From the NCBI GenBank assembly GCA_034506315.1, contig JAPDPT010000019.1, positions 1 through 51,313 on the forward strand: a stretch of 51,313 nucleotides of DNA, read 5' to 3'. Shown one piece after another: positions 26,466 to 34,817 of the stretch. A model generated the notes under the pieces. It made no database searches. It was not told the DNA's origin and saw nothing but the letters and a program-made list of their open reading frames with translations. The translations under genes and the position numbers were made by a program. Source of the stretch: a candidate division KSB1 bacterium (lineage in GTDB: Bacteria > Zhuqueibacterota > Zhuqueibacteria > Oleimicrobiales > Geothermoviventaceae). The first letter of the stretch is position 1. Every line of letters begins with the position of its first letter.

Positions 26466-28571
26466 ATGCAGATCCTGGGGCTGCACTGGCTGGATGCGCT
26501 GGTAATTCTCGGTTACGTCGCAGTGATTATGTACCTCGGGCACCGAGCGGGGCGGGGTACTCAAGATACCGAAGATTTCTACATTGCTGGTCGCCGCCTG
26601 GGCCGTGTCTACCAGTTCTTCCTGAACTTCGGAAACGCTACAAATGCTGACCAGGCCGTGGCGGTATCCCGGGAGGTCTACCGGACCGGGATCAGCGGCA
26701 TGTGGATTCAGTACCTCGTCCTCTTCCTGACCCCCTTTTATTGGTTCACCGCTCTCCTCTTCCGGCGCTCCCGCATGATCACGGTGGGTGACTATTTTGT
26801 GGAGCGCTTTCGCAGCGTCGGCCTGGGTGCTGCCTACGCCGCCTTCATCTTGCTGATGGCCTTCATCGGGGGAGGAGTCGGGTACATGGTGGCGGCAAAG
26901 ACCATGATGGCCCTCACCCCGAAGCCCTACGAGAAATACACGCCGGAGGAGCGCCTCGCCGTCGAGCAATTTCGCGAGTTCCAGGTTCTCCGCTCCAAGC
27001 TGGACCTTGGGCTGACGCCCGAGGAACAGAAGCGCTACGAGGAGCTGAACGAACGCAATAAGCGGGGAGAACTAAAGTCCTTCATCTCCTACACGGACCC
27101 CGTGAAATTCTACTTCGTGTACGGAGGGATCGTCGGAGTCTATACGATGATGGGGGGATTCACCGCCGCTGCCCTCACCGATTCGGTGCAAGGCGTTTTG
27201 ATGATCGTCTTCTCCATCCTGCTGATCCCTTTGGGCCTGTTCAGGATTGGCGGCTTTCGCGGACTTCACGCCTCAGTTCCCGACTACATGTTTCATCTTT
27301 TTGGCTCCGTTACCCTCAGCGACTACGCCTGGTATACGATCGTGGGCATGGTCCTTGCGAACCTGGTCTCGATTGTGGCGGTGTCCACGAACATGGCGGT
27401 CGCCGGGTCGGCCAAAGACGAAATGACCGCTCGCGTCGGCGTCCTCTCGGGGATGTTCTTCAAGCGCTTTCTCATGATTTTCTGGGCCCTGGCGGGCCTG
27501 CTGGCGATCGGCCTTTACGCCGGCCAACTCCACGATCCTGACCTCATTTGGGGGTACATGACCCGGGACCTGTTGTTCCCGGGCGGGATCGGCCTGATGT
27601 TAGCAGGTATCCTGGCCGCCAACATGTCCACACTGGACGCAGGGTCTGTCTCCAATGCGGCGCTCTTCATCCGTAACCTCTACCAGCCCCTCGTTCCGAA
27701 CAAGTCGGAGCGGCACTACATCAACGTTGGGCGCGTGGTGATTGCCGTAACCCTGCTGGGCGGAATCGGGGCAGCTCTGTTCATCGATGACCTGCTTTCC
27801 CTCTACAAATACTTCATCTCGATCCCCGCCATCTTCGGTGCTCCGATCTGGCTTGGGTATGTGTGGCGCCGTCTCACGAAGCCGGCAGTCGTGATCCAAA
27901 TTGTTCTGAGCCTGACCATCTACGCCGTCATCCCCAATCTCTTCCAGAGCCTGGAGTGGGCGAGGAAGAACCCCGCCTTTCTGCTGGAAACCAAGCCGCG
28001 CGTTGTGGAGGTGCGGACGAAGGCGGTCCAGGAGGACGTGGAAAAGGGGCTGGCCGAACGGGTGGGACAGCCCATTGTGAAGCGACGGGTCATCGAGCCG
28101 GTGGCGGTGCTCTTCGATCAGGTGGCACGCGAGAATCCAGAAGATCCGAATTCGCCGAAGATCGGCCTGGGCCGTTTCAATGCGGAGATCTGGGTCCTAA
28201 GCTGGCTGGGAATCGATTTCACCGGATTCACTAAGGCCCAACTCGTGGCCACCCGCTTTTTCTTCGATGCCCTCTTCCCCTTCGTCGTACTGTTCCTGTT
28301 CAGCTACCTCACCAAACCGCTGCCGAAGGATTATCTGGACCGCTTCTTTGCCAAACTTCACACACCCGTGCAGCCTTCCAGGGACCTGGATGAGAAGGCC
28401 CTGCAGGAAGCATATCGAAACCCCGCGCGCTTTGAGCGACAGAAACTTTTCCCCGGGTCGAATTGGGAGATTTTGAAACCCTCCAAAGCCGATCTCCTGG
28501 GATTTGGGGGAAGCTGGATTGTAGTCGGATTGCTGATCGTTCTGCTGTGGCTGGCGGTCAGGATTCAGTAG
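26466..28571 (+). CDS. Sodium:solute symporter family transporter (SSS)
   Basis: A 701-residue membrane protein of the SSS/SGLT type, with the LeuT-like core visible as repeated hydrophobic helices. Typical stretches are VIMYLGHRAGRGTQDTEDFY followed by AGRRLG at the N terminus, GVYTMMGGFTAAALTDSVQG (a hallmark of the family) and AGILAANMSTLDAGSVSNAA (sodium-site helix). It is longer than the usual 450-600 residues. There is a charged insert at about 158-205, between hydrophobic segments, and a long hydrophilic insert around 500-570 before the last helices. It probably imports a sugar or uronate with Na+. The heparinase-like gene begins 76 bases later, so both may serve the same substrate. 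Confidence 0.86.
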   Translation: MQILGLHWLDALVILGYVAVIMYLGHRAGRGTQDTEDFYIAGRRLGRVYQFFLNFGNATNADQAVAVSREVYRTGISGMWIQYLVLFLTPFYWFTALLFRRSRMITVGDYFVERFRSVGLGAAYAAFILLMAFIGGGVGYMVAAKTMMALTPKPYEKYTPEERLAVEQFREFQVLRSKLDLGLTPEEQKRYEELNERNKRGELKSFISYTDPVKFYFVYGGIVGVYTMMGGFTAAALTDSVQGVLMIVFSILLIPLGLFRIGGFRGLHASVPDYMFHLFGSVTLSDYAWYTIVGMVLANLVSIVAVSTNMAVAGSAKDEMTARVGVLSGMFFKRFLMIFWALAGLLAIGLYAGQLHDPDLIWGYMTRDLLFPGGIGLMLAGILAANMSTLDAGSVSNAALFIRNLYQPLVPNKSERHYINVGRVVIAVTLLGGIGAALFIDDLLSLYKYFISIPAIFGAPIWLGYVWRRLTKPAVVIQIVLSLTIYAVIPNLFQSLEWARKNPAFLLETKPRVVEVRTKAVQEDVEKGLAERVGQPIVKRRVIEPVAVLFDQVARENPEDPNSPKIGLGRFNAEIWVLSWLGIDFTGFTKAQLVATRFFFDALFPFVVLFLFSYLTKPLPKDYLDRFFAKLHTPVQPSRDLDEKALQEAYRNPARFERQKLFPGSNWEILKPSKADLLGFGGSWIVVGLLIVLLWLAVRIQ

Positions 28572-28647
28572 AGGGTGGCGGACGGGCGGCTCAGCGGCGT
28601 TTTGGCCCCGGTACGAGACCCATCTCAACCCAGATGCGAGGTAAGCC

Positions 28648-30861
28648 ATGCACGTGCAGCCGGTTCAGAGGCGGGAGTACGAGCGCTATCTGCTCGACAG
28701 CGCGCGCCAGGGGCTGCAGGACTGGCGGCGCGTTGTGGACCGCTGGAAGGCCTCCGAGCGAACGTACGTTTTGTGGGGCTACAATCCCCCACAGCTACCC
28801 CTTCGTCTGGCCTACTTGCTCAGCTACCTGCGAAGGGAGGGCCTCCTGGACCGGTCTGCCACGGAGCAGGCGGTTACGATCCTTCGCGATTATTCGGGCC
28901 TGCGCGAGCTGGTGGATCGTGACCTTGCAGACCGCAGAGCCGAAACCCGCGGCCGCCCGCTGCCCCTCTTCGTCAACATCTTCCTTGTCCCCGTACTGGC
29001 GGGGATCATCGAGAATTTCCGGCACACCGGAGAAGTGGATCCCACCTTCGTGTCCTGGCTGGAAGAGGAGCTGGCCCTCGCTGTCGAGCCTATTTTCGCC
29101 CATCCCGAATGGGGGGCGATGAACCGCGCCATCCTCCGCTCGTGTGGGCTGTGGTATGCGGCCTCCGTCTTGCCAAACCATCCAGAGGCGCCCAAGTGGC
29201 GTAAGATGGCCGAGGTCATCGCCATCGATAACCTCGACCACTGGGAGATTGAGGACGCCAGCACCTATCACCCCGTCTGGCTCTTCTACATGTTCTGGTA
29301 CCTGGACCTAAGGGGAGAACTGGCGCAGATCGACTCACCTTTCGTCCGGTGGTACCTCGAATACTTCGTGCGGATGATCGCTCCGCACGGGACCATCCCC
29401 GATTTCGGCGACGGGGAATGGCGCTCCACCTGGTTCCTTTTCGTCCCCTGCTACGAGGCCGCAGCCCGGCAGCTGGGAGATCCCCGCTGGAAATGGGCAG
29501 CGGCAAGGATTTTCCGCGCCTGTTCGCCCGTGCTGACGCGCGAGCACCCGCACCCTGCCGAAATCGCAAACTCCCTGCTCCTGGCCCACCAGTGGTGCGA
29601 CGATTCTTGCCCGGCCGAGCCTCCCAAGGTTCTGTCGTGTGAGCTCCTGGAAGACCTGGTTGGCAAGAAGATCGTTTTCCGGAACGGCTGGGCGCCGGAG
29701 TCCACCTACCTGCTCCTGAATTACAAAGAGGAGCACGAGGGCGGCTGGCTCGACCGACAGTACCTTCGCGATACCATCTCGGTCGAAGAAGAGAAAATGC
29801 ACCACGGCCACTCGGATGAGAACGCCATCGTCACCCTGATGTCGGGGGGTTCCGTCCTGCTCCACGATGGAGGGTATCGTTCCGGACTGCCGTCCGGGAA
29901 GTACGGGGCTTACCGCGCCGACTACTTCCACAATCGGCTGGTCGTTCGGAACGAAGCCCTGGATGCCGCTCAGGACGTTTACGAACTCCTGCGCAACAGC
30001 GGAGCGTATCGACCCGTGCGGAGCTACAAGATCGATTTCCTGACACTGGAAAGAGTCGACTACTCGCGCACGCGCCTCGTCGATCAAAGGCAGGGTTTCC
30101 TCTGGGACCGGGCGCTCGTCTTCTTGCGCGAGGAGGAAGAGTTTCTGGTGGTGGATGGCTTCTGTCCGCTGAGGGAGGACTTTTTCACGGTTTCCTGCCT
30201 CTGGCACGCCCAGCAGATGGTGCTTCCGAGAGAAGATCTGGCCCTTGCATCGTACCAGGAGCTGTCCGGCGAGAAGCTTCGCGATGACCGTTCCCTGCTG
30301 ATCCGCTTCCTGGCGCCTGCGCGAGGACGTCGTCGAGGTACCTTCGAGATCGAGCGCCACTACGGCACGGAGATCTGTTTCCACGAAACCTGCTCTGCGG
30401 GCTTCCTCGCGGGACGGTGGCTGGCCTTCGTGACGCATCTGGCCCCGATTGCAAAAGGCAAAGACTGGCAGGATCGAGCCGGCGCCGCCGAACTCCTGGC
30501 AACCTCGTGGGGGGAGGAGGCGGTCGGGATCCGTTTGACTGGTCGAAACGGAACCAGGCACACCCTCCTTGTGAAGCTGAACCTCGATCGCGAACGCCTC
30601 TCAGGTAACGTCCGCCCCCGCTACACGTACGAATCCGGAGCGGTGCAGGTGGGCGATCTGGAGACGGACGCCCATTTCGCCCACGTGTGGGAGGAGGGTG
30701 CCAGTGCGGGTTACTCGGCATCCGTGCTCACGGGCCTCCGTTGGCGAGGGAAAACGTTGCTGGCTGTGCCGAGGGGCACCTTCGGGCTTCAGCTGGACGG
30801 CGCGCCGGATCGTGAAGCCCAGGCCAAGTGGCGAGCGTGGGAAGGAAAAATTCCCCTGTAA
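28648..30861 (+). CDS. Heparinase II/III-like protein
   Basis: A 737-residue protein built like alpha/alpha-toroid polysaccharide lyases. The N-terminal half is helical with many aromatic residues (YHPVWLFYMFWYLD). The beta-sandwich half starts with VFRNGWAPESTYLLLNYKEE and carries the family's HHGHSDENAIV motif (H385, H386, H388, D390) followed by GGSVLLHDGGYR. Later WDRALVFLREEEEFLVVDGF fits the same fold. Lyases of this group cut heparin, heparan, alginate or other uronate polymers by beta-elimination. No signal peptide is visible, so it may act on imported oligosaccharides, consistent with the SSS symporter directly upstream. Start ATG has GAGG nearby. Substrate unknown; hydrolase relatives exist. 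Confidence 0.7.
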   Translation: MHVQPVQRREYERYLLDSARQGLQDWRRVVDRWKASERTYVLWGYNPPQLPLRLAYLLSYLRREGLLDRSATEQAVTILRDYSGLRELVDRDLADRRAETRGRPLPLFVNIFLVPVLAGIIENFRHTGEVDPTFVSWLEEELALAVEPIFAHPEWGAMNRAILRSCGLWYAASVLPNHPEAPKWRKMAEVIAIDNLDHWEIEDASTYHPVWLFYMFWYLDLRGELAQIDSPFVRWYLEYFVRMIAPHGTIPDFGDGEWRSTWFLFVPCYEAAARQLGDPRWKWAAARIFRACSPVLTREHPHPAEIANSLLLAHQWCDDSCPAEPPKVLSCELLEDLVGKKIVFRNGWAPESTYLLLNYKEEHEGGWLDRQYLRDTISVEEEKMHHGHSDENAIVTLMSGGSVLLHDGGYRSGLPSGKYGAYRADYFHNRLVVRNEALDAAQDVYELLRNSGAYRPVRSYKIDFLTLERVDYSRTRLVDQRQGFLWDRALVFLREEEEFLVVDGFCPLREDFFTVSCLWHAQQMVLPREDLALASYQELSGEKLRDDRSLLIRFLAPARGRRRGTFEIERHYGTEICFHETCSAGFLAGRWLAFVTHLAPIAKGKDWQDRAGAAELLATSWGEEAVGIRLTGRNGTRHTLLVKLNLDRERLSGNVRPRYTYESGAVQVGDLETDAHFAHVWEEGASAGYSASVLTGLRWRGKTLLAVPRGTFGLQLDGAPDREAQAKWRAWEGKIPL

Positions 30862-30866
30862 GGCTA

Positions 30867-30895
30867 CCCGGCTCCCTGGGGAGACCACAGCCGGG
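30867..30895 (+). terminator. Possible terminator hairpin after heparinase-like gene
   Basis: CCCGGCT / AGCCGGG, a perfect 7-bp stem with a 15-base loop, begins six bases after the stop. No T-run follows, so termination by this hairpin alone is doubtful. Confidence 0.35.
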
Positions 30896-30993
30896 AATCA
30901 CCTCCGCCCGGCAGAGGGAGCTCGCCAGAGCGAGGACCCCCTTCGCCGCAGACCTTTGGGCAAAGTCGTTGGCCTATTTGGGACGGGACTTGT

Positions 30994-31863
30994 TTGCTGA
31001 CCCACTTGCGAAAGCTTCGACGCCTGCTTCACCTCGAAGACGTCGACTTTCTGGGGCCGGTGGCGAAAGCCATCCTGGTAATTACCGGTCTCTCCGAACG
31101 AGCGAGACAGAACTCGCTGGACGTGCGGCTTACAGAAATCTCTTTGTATTTCCCTCGGCTACCGGCTGCCTTCGATGGGTATCGAATCTTGCACGTCTCC
31201 GATCTGCATCTCAACGGTATGCCGGAATTGGCTCCGATTCTCGCCCGTCTCCTCCAGGGGATAGAGGCGGACGTAGCCGTGTTCACAGGCGACTTTCACC
31301 TCCGTTTTCGGAAGGATGTCGCGGAGACGAGTGACCTGACACGTAAGATCCTTCGCCACCTGAACGCCCCGGATGGTCTGTTTGCCGTACGGGGAAATCA
31401 CGACGTACCGGAGCTGCTTCCCCGCCTGGCGGGAATGGGGCTGGAATTTCTCCACAATCGCGCCGTGCCGATCCGGCGGGGAGAGGCTGAGATCTGGCTG
31501 GCCGGGGTGGACGATCCCTATCACTACGAAGCAGCCGACCTTCAGCGAGCCCTCGCGGATATTCCGACGGGAGGCTTCGTGGTCTTACTGGCCCACACGC
31601 CGGAGCTCTTTCGGGAGGCGGCGAAGGCGGGGGTGGATCTGTACCTTTGTGGGCATACGCACGGCGGGCAGGTGTCCTTGCCTCGTGTAGGGCCGCTTTT
31701 CCTGAATGCACGTGCTCCTCGCAGGGTGGGTTCGGGTCTGTGGCGAGAAGGCCAGACGCTCGGCTACACCAGCCGAGGGGTAGGGAGCACGTCTGTTCCG
31801 CTCCGGTTTGGCTGTCCGCCGGAGGTAACTCTGCTACACCTTCGGAGGAGTTCGGGCCAGTGA
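30994..31863 (+). CDS. Metallophosphoesterase (YkuE/YaeI-like)
   Basis: A 289-residue calcineurin-like phosphoesterase. The metal-site motifs are all present in order: SDLHLNG, FTGDFH, VRGNHDVPE, LLAHTPE and CGHTHGGQ. The closest recognisable group is YkuE/YaeI-like phosphodiesterases, some of which hydrolyse lipid-linked pyrophosphates such as UDP-diacylglucosamine. The N terminus here is not clearly a membrane helix. A TTG start at 30994 is used because GGGAC precedes it and no ATG fits upstream of the conserved core; a slightly later start is possible. A short GC hairpin with T6 follows the gene. Confidence 0.85.
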   Translation: MLTHLRKLRRLLHLEDVDFLGPVAKAILVITGLSERARQNSLDVRLTEISLYFPRLPAAFDGYRILHVSDLHLNGMPELAPILARLLQGIEADVAVFTGDFHLRFRKDVAETSDLTRKILRHLNAPDGLFAVRGNHDVPELLPRLAGMGLEFLHNRAVPIRRGEAEIWLAGVDDPYHYEAADLQRALADIPTGGFVVLLAHTPELFREAAKAGVDLYLCGHTHGGQVSLPRVGPLFLNARAPRRVGSGLWREGQTLGYTSRGVGSTSVPLRFGCPPEVTLLHLRRSSGQ

Positions 31864-31901
31864 AGCACCTGCGCCTCTTTCGGTCGGCTTGGAAAGGAAT
31901 T

Positions 31902-31920
31902 GCCCGGGCGGGGCTTTTTT
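31902..31920 (+). terminator. Short Rho-independent terminator
   Basis: GCCC-GGGCG-GGGC hairpin immediately followed by six T residues, 39 bases after the metallophosphoesterase stop. The stem is only 4 bp, but the T-run and placement support termination. Confidence 0.45.
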
Positions 31921-31972
31921 CATAGATTCCGCCGGGTGCGAAAACGGTCTGACGGGAGGGATGGGTGTACCA

Positions 31973-32665
<693 letters not shown>

Positions 32666-32739
32666 ACCCCTCCGGGAGACTGTGTCTTTCCCCTTCTGGT
32701 AACCGATAGGCCTTGCACCCGCAAGTATGGGGTCATCCG

Positions 32740-33534
32740 ATGGGAGCACCGGTTGGGAAAGAGGTCCGACAGAGTTACATCTTGCCGGGAGAGGGGAAAG
32801 CTGCGCTTGTTCTGGATCTGTCGCGAAGCGGCGCAGCCGGAGCCACGCCCGGGATGGAGAAAATCAGAGATGTGCTCGAGCGCGCCTCGCCGCTGGCCGA
32901 CGCGATCATCCTAAATCCCGGGGCTATGGAGAAAAATGCGGATCTTCTCGGGGGCAAGAGCCTAGCGGCCGGGCTGGTCAAGGCTGACTGGACCAACGCG
33001 CACCGTCCCTCGGATTTCGCGCTACCAGTCCAGAAGATCCACCGGGTGCTTCTTTCCGATGCCGAGGATGCCCTTCTCCTCGGAGCCCTCGGCGTGGTGG
33101 CCACACTTCTCATGGGATTCGAAGACGAGTTCGAGGCAGACAATATCGAGAGCGTGTCGCACCTCGCCCGCTCCTGCTACGAAGCTTCCCTGCCCCTGCT
33201 CATCGACGTCCTTCCCGCTGGGCCCAAGGTGACCCCCGTGAATCACGACGATGTGGTTAAGCTGGCGGTCTCTTTCATGATGGAGGCCGGGGCCGATGCC
33301 ATTATCGTTCCGCCCGTGGGGGACGAGGCGCGAAAGCTGCTCGGCTCGTGGTGCACGGTCCCGTTGTTGGAGCGGAGGGAGGACTTCCCGACGGCCGATG
33401 AGCTGGAGAAGTTGACCGCGGCCGGGTATCGGGGAGTCGTGGTCACGGAGGAAGCTATGACCACGGGCGATTGGGAGCAAAGGTTGCGCAACTTGGCCCG
33501 TGCTGTGGGTCACGGCCAAGGGAGGGGCGAATGA
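32740..33534 (+). CDS. DhnA/LacD-like aldolase paralogue lacking the Schiff-base lysine
   Basis: A 264-residue TIM-barrel protein clearly related to the next gene. Shared blocks are AGLVKADWTN with ALLIRADWMN, GFEDEFEADNIES with GYSDEFEALNVEQ, and ADAIIVPPVGDEA with ADALKIPYTGDVH. The active-site lysine of the class I DhnA type (K194 in the neighbour) is I189 here, and the neighbour's early AADHG reads LDLSR. It is therefore probably non-catalytic, perhaps a structural or regulatory partner. ATG 32740 with GGGG seven bases upstream is preferred over an upstream TTG. Its stop overlaps the next start (ATGA at 33531-33534), implying coupled translation and matched amounts of both proteins. Confidence 0.75.
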   Translation: MGAPVGKEVRQSYILPGEGKAALVLDLSRSGAAGATPGMEKIRDVLERASPLADAIILNPGAMEKNADLLGGKSLAAGLVKADWTNAHRPSDFALPVQKIHRVLLSDAEDALLLGALGVVATLLMGFEDEFEADNIESVSHLARSCYEASLPLLIDVLPAGPKVTPVNHDDVVKLAVSFMMEAGADAIIVPPVGDEARKLLGSWCTVPLLERREDFPTADELEKLTAAGYRGVVVTEEAMTTGDWEQRLRNLARAVGHGQGRGE

Positions 33535-34817
33535 CCGTCTCTTCTGGAAAGCAGCAGCGACTGAATCGACTGTTTGATCCGCGCGATGGCCGCGCCGTGT
33601 GTGTGGCCGCTGACCACGGCTGGATGTCAGACCCCACGGAGAATGTGATCCGCCTCAAAACCATTCTGCAGCAGGTTGTGGAAGGCGGGGCAGACGGCGT
33701 CCTCATGAGCTTCGGGACTGCCCAGAGGCTGGGCAGCTTCTTCCACGGGCGCGAGAAGCCTGCCCTTTTGATCCGGGCGGACTGGATGAACCTGCCGCGC
33801 CTCGGGGCGAGCAACGTTAGCAACGTGCTGCCGGTGGTGAACTTTCGGAAGCGCGCCACCTCCCGTGCCCAGCACGCCCTGGCCATGGGCGCCTCGGCCA
33901 TTACCATCTACTACTTCATCGGCTACAGCGACGAATTTGAGGCCCTCAACGTCGAGCAGGCCGCGGCCTACGCCCGCGAGTGCCGTCGTATCGGGCTCCC
34001 CCTCATCATCGAGCCCATGGCGGTGGGAGGGATGGTGACGGGCGTGAACATCGCCGAGATTCTGATTGCCTCGGCGCGCATCGCCTTCGAGATCGGCGCG
34101 GATGCTCTGAAGATCCCCTATACGGGCGACGTCCATACCTTCCGAGAGCTTTGCCGGGTGGCGCAGGTCCCCGTCCTGGTCCTCGGGGGAGCGAAGTCGG
34201 ACCACCCCCGGGATGCCCTCGAGCTGGTGGAGGAAGCGCTGCGCGCGGGAGCGGCTGGGACGGTTTTCGGCAGAAACGTCACCAAGGCCAAGGACCCCAA
34301 GAAGATGGTCCAGGACATCGTGGCCCTCGTCCACGGGGGCAAGACGGTGGACGAGATTACCAATCCCCTGCACGGAAAGCGCATCCGGCTTGGCACGGTG
34401 AGCTCGCGCTGCACCGGCTGTGACCTATGTCTCTTGGCCTGCACCGGAGCGCACAATGGCGGATATGGCCATTCTGGAGCACGCCTGCGTGTGGAGCACC
34501 TCTCCTTCCTGGAGGGGAAACCTGCTTTTCGACCGTTTGTCTGCACCCTGTGCGGGCGGTGCGTAACGGTCTGCCGCACCGGCGCTCTCTCGTACGATGA
34601 GCGAGGGATTATCCGCCTGGACCGCGTTCGGTGCGATCGCTGCCTGGAGTGTCAGGCGGCGTGCCCCTTCAGGGTGATCGGAACAGATGCGGAAGGATAC
34701 CCCGTCATCTGTGACTTGTGCGATGGCAATCCGCAGTGCGTTCGCTGGTGCAAATACGACGCGATCGTCGCCTTGCCGCGGGAACCGATTCGCCAGGAAA
34801 GAGGCCATGTCGCTTGA
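33531..34817 (+). CDS. DhnA-type class I aldolase fused to a four-cluster ferredoxin
   Basis: A 428-residue fusion. Residues 1 to about 275 are a DhnA/AroA'-type class I aldolase barrel (VCVAADHGWMSDP, ALLIRADWMN, Schiff-base K194 in ADALKIPYTGD, LVLGGAKSDHP, AGTVFGRNV). Residues 294-415 hold four cysteine quartets: CTGCDLCLLAC, CTLCGRCVTVC, CDRCLECQAAC and CDLCDGNPQCVRWC, enough for four [4Fe-4S] clusters. The polyferredoxin half resembles AorA, the electron-transfer subunit of bacterial tungsten AORs. ATG 33531 with GGAGG five bases upstream overlaps the previous stop; its own end overlaps AOR-1 by 11 bases. Aldol cleavage feeding an aldehyde to AOR, with electrons passing to the fused ferredoxin, is inferred. 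The aldol substrate is unknown. Confidence 0.85.
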   Translation: MTVSSGKQQRLNRLFDPRDGRAVCVAADHGWMSDPTENVIRLKTILQQVVEGGADGVLMSFGTAQRLGSFFHGREKPALLIRADWMNLPRLGASNVSNVLPVVNFRKRATSRAQHALAMGASAITIYYFIGYSDEFEALNVEQAAAYARECRRIGLPLIIEPMAVGGMVTGVNIAEILIASARIAFEIGADALKIPYTGDVHTFRELCRVAQVPVLVLGGAKSDHPRDALELVEEALRAGAAGTVFGRNVTKAKDPKKMVQDIVALVHGGKTVDEITNPLHGKRIRLGTVSSRCTGCDLCLLACTGAHNGGYGHSGARLRVEHLSFLEGKPAFRPFVCTLCGRCVTVCRTGALSYDERGIIRLDRVRCDRCLECQAACPFRVIGTDAEGYPVICDLCDGNPQCVRWCKYDAIVALPREPIRQERGHVA

